A stretch of DNA of 13,619 bases from Thermoplasmata archaeon (GCA_021816385.1 JAKAYJ010000014.1:1-13619); one strand, 5' to 3'; positions 6,352-12,612 are shown, numbered from the stretch's first letter. Numbers and translations are program-made. The notes: generated by a model not told the origin, from the sequence alone.

Positions 6352-8229
6352 TTAAGGGGCTGAAGAGTTTAACCACTGCCTCACTCTTTGTTCAGCATCT
6401 TCTGAGTGGATAGGAATGGGGACGGAATCTAAGCCTGCGGATTCATGGCTTATGTATAACCAGTCACCCTTTCTAAATTTGAATGTCTGAGTAAACATGT
6501 CCTGTGATACTGCAAACGCCTCACCGACTCTCTCTCGATCGGTCTCTCTTGGAAGTTTACTGACAAAGTATGTGTGTAATTGCCCCATGATATTCGTGTC
6601 TAGATATGTAGATCTTTGTGTTGCTATCGTAAGACCTAAGCCAAATTTTCTCCCCCTTCTGGCAATCATTTCTACAACTCTCTTTGATGAGGCATATGTG
6701 CTACCACTGACAGCACTCATTGGAATGAATTCGTCTGCTTCATCAAACACGAAAGAGACCAAGGGGGATATCCTTCCTCCTTGTCGCCTTTTTTCATATA
6801 GTCGTGTTCCCAAATTATAAGCAAACTCCCTCATTTCATTAGGATCAAATGAATTCACCACAATCAACGAGTTTCTATTCTCGTCGTTTAGTTCTTTGAT
6901 CACGTCATCGAAATTCATAGTATGTGGCGGTTTAATATTCCATGGAGGCGGGTTAAATTTCTTCCGTAGATCCGTCTTAAGAATATTAATCCTAGTTTTA
7001 ATGGGTTGCTCCGCAGATTTTCCGGGGGTTTCTTCATCATCATCAAGATGATGCATGATGTTATTTATCTCTGTATAGATTCTGCTCGCAAGATTAGTAT
7101 TTAGCTCTTTACTCATGTTTCCTTGACCTACAAAACTAGATATCTCATCAAAAAGAAGATCCAGATATCCTGTAATTTTTATAGTGGCATAATCATCGTA
7201 AAGTTTACTCTTCTCTGCTCCTATAAACTCTTCGACAGCTTGTGTGTATTCGTCATTTAAGACCTTAAGTTTTCCTTCGTGAAGTATTTTTCTTAAGATG
7301 TTCTTAAAGGATGCTCTAACTGAACTCAGACCTCGTGTTAGATAAAGTTCCTTCAAGTATACTGAGATTGCATCATCTTCACTTAATGTTGAATTGTTTT
7401 TTATAAATTCTTGGACAGTTCCGGTTAACGTTTTCTCTCCAATGTTCAGAACAAAACCATTTACATCTGAGGAAACAAGCAAGTCACTCAGCAGTCCTAA
7501 GTATTCATTGTTAAGATCGAATATTAGTATCTTTATTCTTACGTTTGATGATAATAACTGGCTAATCATAGTGCTGATAAAATTACTCTTTCCAACCCCA
7601 GTGAAACCAAAAATTCCGATATGGGTTTTAACGGCATTCTGAACATCCATTAACACCTCAATTTGTGGCTCCTTGATTAATGACCCAACTCTTATAACAT
7701 CAGTAACACCGTTCAGATTCTTGTTTAATATCTCTCTTGTAGAATCAACAGAAAGAAGCTTAACCTCCGATCCGACCATGGGTATGTTAGCTTCCTCTTG
7801 GAGTATTAGATCAACAGAAGATACTTGTTGAACAATTTCCAAATTTATTGGTGCGGCAAAACACTGAATCTTAGTAGTATCCTCCGAGGATACTGCTTCT
7901 TGCTGCATCCAATCCGTCGAAAGATTTCCGGCCGTAGCCATAATGTATCCGGGAAATCCCCTCAGGTCTTCCGGTCTTGATCCAAGTGCGTAGTGAACAG
8001 GTAAAACTGATGTTATTTCCAATATGCTCCAATGAGTGGAATTGCTGTCCGTCGCAAAATTATTTACAGCAAGTAGATCCCCTTCCTTCAGAGAATTCAT
8101 TAAAAGCCTGGTATAATCAAACCATATTGTAAAGTTGAACCTTGTTTTTTCATCAGGTTGCAGAAAAATCAATCTTCCTTGTGTGCCTGAGTTCCTAAAT
8201 AACCCATTGGGTGCTGTTTTCATTTTCAT
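6352..8229 (-). CDS. herA: HerA-family hexameric helicase/translocase (extended)
   Basis: A 625-residue HerA/FtsK-superfamily ATPase. An N-terminal beta-rich HAS-barrel-like region (about 15-175) precedes the ATPase core. Walker A is GFTGVGKS at 208-215, Walker B 'VSFVFDEADEFIP' at 491-503 with the DE pair at 496-497, and 'IARRGRKFGLGLTIATQRS' (522-540) contains the RRGRK element that HerA ATPases show before the TQR sensor. HerA pumps along double-stranded DNA and works with NurA to resect or degrade ends. It is longer than the usual archaeal form (about 500-550 residues), because of a long helical insert between Walker A and B (about 275-435). AGGAGG at 8237-8242 lies 7 bases before the ATG and inside the end of nurA, one base separating the genes, so the two are co-translated. 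Canonical archaeal herA sits with mre11 and rad50; here it does not. Confidence 0.92.
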   Translation of the reverse strand: MKMKTAPNGLFRNSGTQGRLIFLQPDEKTRFNFTIWFDYTRLLMNSLKEGDLLAVNNFATDSNSTHWSILEITSVLPVHYALGSRPEDLRGFPGYIMATAGNLSTDWMQQEAVSSEDTTKIQCFAAPINLEIVQQVSSVDLILQEEANIPMVGSEVKLLSVDSTREILNKNLNGVTDVIRVGSLIKEPQIEVLMDVQNAVKTHIGIFGFTGVGKSNFISTMISQLLSSNVRIKILIFDLNNEYLGLLSDLLVSSDVNGFVLNIGEKTLTGTVQEFIKNNSTLSEDDAISVYLKELYLTRGLSSVRASFKNILRKILHEGKLKVLNDEYTQAVEEFIGAEKSKLYDDYATIKITGYLDLLFDEISSFVGQGNMSKELNTNLASRIYTEINNIMHHLDDDEETPGKSAEQPIKTRINILKTDLRKKFNPPPWNIKPPHTMNFDDVIKELNDENRNSLIVVNSFDPNEMREFAYNLGTRLYEKRRQGGRISPLVSFVFDEADEFIPMSAVSGSTYASSKRVVEMIARRGRKFGLGLTIATQRSTYLDTNIMGQLHTYFVSKLPRETDRERVGEAFAVSQDMFTQTFKFRKGDWLYISHESAGLDSVPIPIHSEDAEQRVRQWLNSSAP

Positions 8230-8230
8230 T

Positions 8231-10075
8231 TTATATCCTCCTATATCTCTCTCGAATTTCTCTCAAAGTCTTAACTAAAGGTTTTCTCTTCATAGATGTA
8301 TCACTTGAACTTATCATATAGTGTACTTTTTTCTCAACGCTCTTGGCCCCCCAATCTGCTTTATGCAAGGGATCAGGGTATCCAATAACTTCTGGATACA
8401 GGTTCCTTGTTAATATCTCTAGAAGGTACATCATGATATCTTGACCCTCATTTGTATTGTTTGAGTTGAGGTATCCTATGGGTTTAACTTCTCCTATTTG
8501 GTTTTCTTTAAAGGTAAAAGGTTCAGAATTTTGATCAAAAAACGGGAAAGCTAGACGATCCACAAATATCACATGTCCCATTAAAGGCGTTATTTTTTCT
8601 CTGGTTAAGAAAAACTGTGCTAGTGATCTAAGAAACAATCGTTCTGTGTTTACCACATTTCCCTGTACCCCTTGTAAAATTGGCGTTGGGTTATTGGCGC
8701 CAATACGCATTGCAAGAGTCATAAAAACTGAGTCAAATTCTATAGTTGACCATGGGGCGGTAAGGGTACTGTCTATCACTGGAAGAGACTCCAGCACTGT
8801 TCTATCAGTCCATAACAGTTGCTTCTCCTGGAATTTATAATAATCGTAATTTTTCAAAACTCCAAGATAGTTTCTAATAAAGTGCCGAGAGGCCGAATCT
8901 TTTACGATTCCAACAAGCATAACTTTATTTCTCCAGCATTCCTCAATTACAATCCTAAGCCCGAGAGCAATTAAGAATTTTAGGTCATTAGGTGTCATCC
9001 AAGTCTCAACGGACTCTTCTCCACGCTTTTTGGAATATGTTAATGATGTGACTTCTTTATCTTTGAAGAGGCGCTTGCAGGTATGCTCGAAATATCCCCT
9101 CAAATACTCCCAGCTATCAGTATAGGGGCTATTCATATTAATTTCAATCAGGTCTCTACCAGTATCTATATGAATAAGGTGGTCTGGATGTGTTACATCA
9201 GAAATCAAATAGTTCTTGACGAAAGGTGTGTTCATTTCATGTATAAGCTTCTCTTTCGTTACACCTAAATTTTTTGCAAGCTGACTGATATTAATGTGTT
9301 TGAATTGGAATAACTCCATCAGAACTCTGTTATAGAATCTATAATCCTTTTTTGACGGAACTTGAAGTTCTCTGCTGTATGGGTGAGAGTAAGCTACTAT
9401 TACGTCTGTTAGCCCAATTTCTCTTCCACGGAATTTTGTTCCCACAATTCCTATTTTGGTGGTTCCAACCTCTGTGCTTGCAAGTACACCACTCATAGAT
9501 TGATCCCACAACACAAACTTGGGGCGAAGTGACGAAGAGGATACCAAATCAAAGATTAGGTATATTTCTGCAAGCTGCATCAGGGAATTGTGTATTGACA
9601 TCAAATTAATCGTTTCATTGTCAGAATTTATGACAAATTGTTCCTCAACAAGATCACCCAGATATGCAAAAGGAATGGGAACATATGCTACCATGCTAAC
9701 GTCTTGTTCAGGAGACCATCTTTCATAGGTGGTGGTTGGGGGATCATCTGCAAATTTTATTGAGCCTCTTACAGCATATGATGCACCAAAAAAGACCATA
9801 TAATCCTGAGATTCCTGTTTATATGAAGTTCCATCAATTGCGGCAAACCTTATCTCATCCTCTCCGAAAAAAGTCTGGATTCGTGTTTTGAGGACACTTC
9901 TACGACTCGGATTGTCCTTAAGATTGGGATACTCTTTTATTAGATCTTTTAGGAAATCATTATAAAACTCTTCGGTTGGTTTCATTCTGCTCTCGAGCAT
10001 TCGCTCGTATCTGCTTTGGGATTCGTCTAAGGATTTTTTATAGCTGGACAATATGTCCGAGATTTTAGACCCCAA
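8231..10075 (-). CDS. nurA: NurA-family nuclease (extended, TTG start)
   Basis: A 614-residue protein with NurA hallmarks: 'RFAAIDGTSYK' (76-86) with the metal-binding Asp81, Glu170 in 'LMQLAEIYLI', Asp191 in 'KFVLWDQSMSG' (186-196, matching the family's L-x-D-G-S-L), and the C-terminal GYPDPLHKADWGAK (565-578). NurA is a ring-shaped manganese-dependent exo- and endonuclease fed by HerA. Typical members are about 350-450 residues; this one has about 200 extra, mostly in the middle. The family's C-terminal His, normally next to Ala in a 'GYP..L..AH' context, appears as Asp here with a His three residues earlier, so the active site may be altered. The start is a TTG supported by GGGGTGA (10082-10088) six bases upstream. 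It is fourth in the operon 11717-6352 and coupled to herA. Confidence 0.85.
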   Translation of the reverse strand: MGSKISDILSSYKKSLDESQSRYERMLESRMKPTEEFYNDFLKDLIKEYPNLKDNPSRRSVLKTRIQTFFGEDEIRFAAIDGTSYKQESQDYMVFFGASYAVRGSIKFADDPPTTTYERWSPEQDVSMVAYVPIPFAYLGDLVEEQFVINSDNETINLMSIHNSLMQLAEIYLIFDLVSSSSLRPKFVLWDQSMSGVLASTEVGTTKIGIVGTKFRGREIGLTDVIVAYSHPYSRELQVPSKKDYRFYNRVLMELFQFKHINISQLAKNLGVTKEKLIHEMNTPFVKNYLISDVTHPDHLIHIDTGRDLIEINMNSPYTDSWEYLRGYFEHTCKRLFKDKEVTSLTYSKKRGEESVETWMTPNDLKFLIALGLRIVIEECWRNKVMLVGIVKDSASRHFIRNYLGVLKNYDYYKFQEKQLLWTDRTVLESLPVIDSTLTAPWSTIEFDSVFMTLAMRIGANNPTPILQGVQGNVVNTERLFLRSLAQFFLTREKITPLMGHVIFVDRLAFPFFDQNSEPFTFKENQIGEVKPIGYLNSNNTNEGQDIMMYLLEILTRNLYPEVIGYPDPLHKADWGAKSVEKKVHYMISSSDTSMKRKPLVKTLREIRERYRRI

Positions 10076-10081
10076 TTTTCT

Positions 10082-10633
10082 TCACCCCTTCAATCTGTCT
10101 ATCAGCGAACTTGCCTCTTTCCTTATCAATTCCTCTATGCTTGTTTTCTTCAGATCCGAGAGAAACTTCTTCGTGATGTCCAGCTCCCTGTCGGTGTTCT
10201 GAAGATTCTTGATGAACTGCAGCTGCTTCCTCGATGCTGTATCGGTGTTTGTCGATGCACCCCTGGGCAACTTCATCAGTGAATCTATGAGTTCAGAGGC
10301 CTCATTCATCTTCAGATGGTTTACAGCCTCGTATCCATGCCCCTTGAGATAATTCCTTACAGCATTTCTCCTCTCATCGGTGTCCTGGAGATTTTCAAGG
10401 AAGCCAATCTGCTTCCCCGTTGCATAAAGATCTGAAGTGCTCCCGCTGGATTCCACCTTGATCTTCTTCAGCTCGTCTATCAGTCCGGAAGCTTCCTGGA
10501 AGGAGAGCTCTTCCAGTGAGGCCTTGCCCTTGTCCTTCAGGTATTTCTGCAATATTTCCTCCCTTTCCTGCGATTCATTCCTCAGCCTTTTGACAAGATT
10601 CAGCTGATTTGTCGTCGGTCCTGATTCTGTCAT
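10082..10633 (-). CDS. Triple-repeat protein (KQ...ASxLIDxL domains)
   Basis: A 183-residue protein made of three copies of a roughly 50-residue helical domain joined by short Ser/Thr/Gly linkers: residues 8-59, 72-123 and 134-183. Each starts with a T/S-x-x-(K)Q motif (TTNQ, TGKQ, SRKQ) followed by L..I/V/L..L, has R/D-rich 'DTDER' or 'NTDRE' in the middle, and ends EASxLIDxL(M/K). This motif occurs in other prokaryotic proteins, often at C-termini and next to DNA-processing genes, and resembles small DNA-binding helical units such as SAP domains; that comparison is by eye. No enzyme motif is present. It has a GGGGTGAT site (10642-10649) and its own stop forms part of the ribosome binding site of nurA, so it is made together with NurA-HerA. 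A loader or DNA-binding adaptor is a reasonable guess. Confidence 0.85.
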   Translation of the reverse strand: MTESGPTTNQLNLVKRLRNESQEREEILQKYLKDKGKASLEELSFQEASGLIDELKKIKVESSGSTSDLYATGKQIGFLENLQDTDERRNAVRNYLKGHGYEAVNHLKMNEASELIDSLMKLPRGASTNTDTASRKQLQFIKNLQNTDRELDITKKFLSDLKKTSIEELIRKEASSLIDRLKG

Positions 10634-10687
10634 GTTATTGTATCACCCCTTCACAATTTCTTCTAATTCCTTGAATTTTCGCGGTCA

Positions 10688-11185
10688 TCACATCGATTTT
10701 ATTCGAGTATTATACTTCTTCATGAGGTTATCGAACTGTGCCTCAGTTATTTCTTCAAAAGGTATACGCCCCAACTCCCTAGGATCTATAAGGTTACAAT
10801 CCACTATCAACCCAGGTGGTATAGGCTTGTCCAGGACTTCAGGTTTGCCAGTCATTACATTCCTGACGGTGTGGTGATTTTCATCGTCATAGAATGCCTT
10901 TTTAGGATCTATGTCAGCTATGACTGTTATCCCTATTTCGTTCATGTCGTAGAGTAAGAGTTTTTCACCTTTTCCAAGGTAATCTGAGGGTGTTCCCCAT
11001 TCCCACATCTTGTTGTTGAGATCTGATGAAAACATATCTGGCCACTTCCCTGTTCTCATAAGCTCTTTGTAGTTTGAATGTACCCTTGTTCTCTTCTCTC
11101 CGTCAGATGGTTTGTCAAACTTAATCTTGGCAATCACACCGAATTTCTCAGCCCTTTTTTCATATTCCAGTTCCTCAAATCCCAT
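10688..11185 (-). CDS. Unknown 165-residue protein of the HerA-NurA operon
   Basis: I do not recognise this protein. It is soluble, with an acidic and basic N-terminus, then 'MWEWGTPSDYLGKGEKLLLY' (about residues 60-79), 'GITVIADIDPKKAFYDD' (85-101) and a beta-rich C-terminal half with 'PIPPGLIVDCNLIDPRELG' (121-139). The order W-x-W, then G-K/G-E/D-K-(L)3-Y, then a G-I-x-V strand resembles beta-barrel folds such as PUA, ASCH or EVE, some of which read modified bases. This is an impression, not a family match. GAGGTGA (11193-11199), formed by the end of the upstream regulator gene, is 7 bases before the ATG. It is second in the five-gene operon, so it likely serves the same process as NurA and HerA. 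Confidence 0.8.
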   Translation of the reverse strand: MGFEELEYEKRAEKFGVIAKIKFDKPSDGEKRTRVHSNYKELMRTGKWPDMFSSDLNNKMWEWGTPSDYLGKGEKLLLYDMNEIGITVIADIDPKKAFYDDENHHTVRNVMTGKPEVLDKPIPPGLIVDCNLIDPRELGRIPFEEITEAQFDNLMKKYNTRIKSM

Positions 11186-11192
11186 GATATTT

Positions 11193-11717
11193 TCACCTCT
11201 TTACAATATCCTCGCACTTTTCTAATTCCTTCACAATTTCTTCGCCCTTCTCGGTAAGCATTACTAAGTTCTCCATGCTTCCGTTCTTCTCCTCGATTTT
11301 CGATGTTATCAGCTTTATTTTCCTGAGTTCCTCGAGATCGTCGTATGCGCCTGGAATCTCTTCCTTGATCTGAGGCACTGTCGCCCTTCCTACTTTTCCG
11401 AGGAAAATAAGAACCTGCTGGGGCCTGGAGAAAAAGGATTTTACCAGCCTGCCCTGAGCTGCAAGCTCAGCATTCTTAAGCTGCTCGGCCACCTGCCGGC
11501 CCTTGTCAGTGAGTGAAATATTATACTTCGGCGGTCCAATTTTAGTTTCTATGATAGTGATGTAACTATCTTCTTTTAATTGATTCAAAAGAGTATCAAG
11601 CACCTGATGACTTTTTACAATTGTATTTAATTTACTTTTAACGATAGGAAGTACCTTTTCTTGTCCATAAAGAGCAAGAAGAACTGATTTGGCATGCTTC
11701 CTATCCAATGAATCCAT
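11193..11717 (-). CDS. Double winged-helix regulator, first gene of the HerA-NurA operon
   Basis: A 174-residue protein with two winged-helix units. The first (about residues 6-88) runs from 'HAKSVLLALYGQEKVLPIVKS' to 'YNISLTDKGRQVAEQL'; the second (about 94-172) runs from 'FFSRPQQVLIFLGKVGRATV' to 'MLTEKGEEIVKEL'. The paired 'SLTDKG' and 'LTEKG' wing ends resemble the single-domain protein at 4012-4290. Most likely a sequence-specific DNA-binding regulator; its gene lies next to a cluster of repeated operator-like half-sites, so self-control is the simplest model. The ATG at 11717 has no ribosome binding site. The minus-strand TATA box at 11751-11758 would give a leader of about ten bases. 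Its stop codon is embedded in the binding site of the next gene. Confidence 0.82.
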   Translation of the reverse strand: MDSLDRKHAKSVLLALYGQEKVLPIVKSKLNTIVKSHQVLDTLLNQLKEDSYITIIETKIGPPKYNISLTDKGRQVAEQLKNAELAAQGRLVKSFFSRPQQVLIFLGKVGRATVPQIKEEIPGAYDDLEELRKIKLITSKIEEKNGSMENLVMLTEKGEEIVKELEKCEDIVKR

Positions 11718-11750
11718 GGTATTTGGTAAAATTGTAAAGCATATTAGGTA

Positions 11751-11758
11751 TTTTATAT
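11751..11758 (-). promoter_or_regulatory. TATA box of the HerA-NurA operon
   Basis: Minus-strand CAATATAAAATAC, about 37 bases before the ATG at 11717, predicts initiation about 10 bases before that start. It abuts the half-site 11743-11750, which would fall between the box and the initiation site, so bound protein would block initiation. Confidence 0.5.
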
Positions 11759-11783
11759 TGCCAGATGGTAACTATACCAAATG

Positions 11784-11795
11784 TTATATACTATA
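11784..11795 (+). promoter_or_regulatory. TATA box of the AbrB-like gene
   Basis: TTATATACTATA, centred about 40 bases before the ATG at 11829, predicts a short leader of about 14 bases that would carry the GGTGAT ribosome binding site at 11820-11825. It is flanked on both sides by the inverted half-site pairs of the operator array. Confidence 0.55.
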
Positions 11796-11828
11796 TCACA
11801 TTAGGTATTATTACCAAATGGTGATAAC

Positions 11829-11987
11829 ATGGAAACAATTCTGAAAATTGGTACAACAGGAAGAGGTTCTATACCCAGTGAAGTAAGAACAAAATTAAAC
11901 ATTGAGGAAGGAGATTCTTTAGTTATAGATATAATAAAAATAATCAAACATCCAGATAAGGCCCATTGTGTGGAGGCCCCTGCATGA
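11829..11987 (+). CDS. SpoVT/AbrB-like swapped-hairpin DNA-binding protein
   Basis: A 52-residue protein, METILKIGTTGRGSIPSEVR and so on. It follows the AbrB/MazE consensus: a first strand 'ILKIGTTGRGSIPSEVR' (4-20), then 'KLNIEEGDSLVIDI' (22-35). Such proteins dimerise through swapped hairpins and bind DNA as antitoxins or transition regulators. The start has GGTGAT (11820-11825) three bases upstream and a TATA box in the operator array. Its stop overlaps the next start (ATGA at 11984-11987), so the two are co-translated like an antitoxin and its partner, though the partner has no recognisable toxin motif. The C-terminal 'KHPDKAHCVEAPA' is partly set by the ribosome binding site of the next gene. 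Confidence 0.8.
   Translation: METILKIGTTGRGSIPSEVRTKLNIEEGDSLVIDIIKIIKHPDKAHCVEAPA
11972..11987 (+). repeat. 16-base direct repeat, copy 1: ribosome binding site plus start
   Basis: GGAGGCCCCTGCATGA, identical to 12597-12612. Each copy covers the GGAG binding site, the spacer and the ATG(A) start of a gene (11984 and 12609). Here the ATGA also contains the stop codon of the AbrB-like gene. The spacer GCCCCTGC is unusual for the region, so identity by chance is unlikely. Confidence 0.85.
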
Positions 11988-12364
11988 CAAGAGTGGTAAA
12001 ATCAAGGGAATATGCCACAAGAGTTGGATACATCCCCGATGAATTCGCAATTACAGTTGAAGGAACTGAAGAAAAAACAACTCTTACTTATGTTGAGGTA
12101 TACCAACAGAGTGAACCATTTTTCTCAGGACTCTCAAAAACTGTATCTGAAAAAATGAGATCAGCCGGTTGGAAAATACACACAGAATATTCTGACAAGA
12201 ATGGCAGGATAGAAGCTCGCTTTGAAGGAAATAGGAAAGAATGCATAGGAAAAATGTTTCTTGAACTGGCCTTTCAGGCAAAATGTTTCTATGAGGATGA
12301 GTATCTCCTGGAAGCATTCAATGACGTTGAGGTAAGAGATACCTGGAGGGAGGATAATCTATGA
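11984..12364 (+). CDS. Unknown 126-residue protein coupled to the AbrB-like gene
   Basis: I do not recognise this protein. From the ATG at 11984 it reads MTRVVKSREYATRVGYIPDE, then a beta-like 'TTLTYVEVYQ' (about 32-41), a helix 'LSKTVSEKMRSAGWKIHTEY' (about 49-68), a strand 'GRIEARFEG' (about 72-80) and a long helix ending with acidic residues. No membrane segment, no catalytic motif. An in-frame TTG lies six codons upstream at 11966, but the ATG has GGAG at 11972-11975 and forms an ATGA overlap with the AbrB-like gene, so I prefer it. Position after an AbrB-like gene suggests a toxin or co-regulator; this is inference only. Confidence 0.72.
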   Translation: MTRVVKSREYATRVGYIPDEFAITVEGTEEKTTLTYVEVYQQSEPFFSGLSKTVSEKMRSAGWKIHTEYSDKNGRIEARFEGNRKECIGKMFLELAFQAKCFYEDEYLLEAFNDVEVRDTWREDNL

Positions 12365-12369
12365 ACAGA

Positions 12370-12525
12370 TTATTTCTTTCTCGCTTTACGATTGGCCTTT
12401 TCTCCCTGGTAGATATCTTTGGTACCCCTGAAAATATTATAACCTCTCTGTCCAAGGACACCTTTTTCAAGGTCTCTTTCACCCGACTTAATTTTCTTTT
12501 TTCCTGGACTTCTACGTGTAGCCAT
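12370..12525 (-). CDS. Very basic 51-residue protein (short, easily missed)
   Basis: The minus strand encodes MATRRSPGKKKIKSGERDLE, then 'KGVLGQRGYNIFRGTKDIY' and a Lys/Arg-rich tail ending RKARKK. About a third of the residues are Lys or Arg, so binding to DNA or RNA is likely in a general sense; no family is recognised. A TATA box with a BRE-like AAAAC (minus-strand AAAACTTATATC, 12547-12558) lies 25 bases before the ATG, exactly as expected for a leaderless archaeal gene. The longer frames overlapping it have worse composition: the plus-strand frame 12361-12612 is Phe/Ser-rich. It lies between two plus-strand gene groups and ends 5 bases from the 126-residue gene. Confidence 0.68.
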   Translation of the reverse strand: MATRRSPGKKKIKSGERDLEKGVLGQRGYNIFRGTKDIYQGEKANRKARKK

Positions 12526-12546
12526 AGATTATTCATGCACTTGAAT

Positions 12547-12554
12547 GATATAAG
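12547..12554 (-). promoter_or_regulatory. TATA box of the basic 51-residue protein
   Basis: Minus-strand CTTATATC preceded by AAAA, centred 25 bases before the ATG at 12525. This is the main evidence that the short minus-strand gene is real. It sits back-to-back with a plus-strand TATA-like element (12563-12568) for the next operon. Confidence 0.55.
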
Positions 12555-12560
12555 TTTTAG

Positions 12561-12584
12561 CATAAAATGCCGTGTTGCTCACGG
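12561..12584 (+). promoter_or_regulatory. TATA-like element and small inverted repeat before the Cys-rich gene
   Basis: CATAAAAT (12561-12568) lies about 44 bases before the ATG at 12609 and would give a leader carrying the GGAG site at 12597-12600. Directly downstream is CCGTG-TTGCT-CACGG (12570-12584), a perfect 5-base inverted repeat in the position of an operator or start-site element. Confidence 0.35.
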
Positions 12585-12596
12585 TTATTTCATGAA

Positions 12597-12612
12597 GGAG
12601 GCCCCTGCATGA
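12597..12612 (+). repeat. 16-base direct repeat, copy 2: ribosome binding site plus start
   Basis: GGAGGCCCCTGCATGA, identical to 11972-11987. In this copy the ATG at 12609 starts the Cys-rich mini-protein. Sequence on either side of the two copies differs, so the shared unit is just the translation start module. Confidence 0.85.

Larger units (their letters stand above)
11718..11828. promoter_or_regulatory. Bidirectional promoter with ATTWGGTA operator array
   Basis: The gap between the divergent regulator and AbrB-like genes holds repeated 8-base half-sites. Direct copies are ATTTGGTA at 11721-11728, ATTAGGTA at 11743-11750 and 11800-11807, and the degenerate AGATGGTA at 11763-11770. Inverted copies TACCAAAT are at 11775-11782 and 11812-11819. 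The last four form two 20-base inverted pairs with the same 8-4-8 geometry (11763-11782 and 11800-11819), one on each side of the rightward TATA box. Another half-site abuts the leftward TATA box. The layout is that of a dimeric repressor controlling both directions; candidates are the winged-helix or AbrB-like products made from it. Confidence 0.65.

Noticed and set aside
6352..8229. HerA-like ATPase as a viral genome packaging motor
   Set aside because: Packaging ATPases of this superfamily are smaller and lie with capsid genes; this one is coupled to nurA and has the RRGRK region of true HerA.
11966..11984. TTG start six codons upstream of the 126-residue gene
   Set aside because: The GGAG site and the ATGA coupling place the start at 11984; the upstream codons just translate the binding-site repeat.
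12318..12563. 81-residue minus-strand frame overlapping the basic gene in another frame
   Set aside because: Its start lies upstream of or inside the TATA box and it runs into the end of the 126-residue gene; the 51-residue frame fits the promoter better.
12361..12612. 83-residue plus-strand frame starting in an ATGA overlap with the preceding gene
   Set aside because: No ribosome binding site, odd Phe/Ser-rich composition, and it is antisense to the basic 51-residue gene that has a well-placed promoter. The ATGA overlap is the only point in favour.
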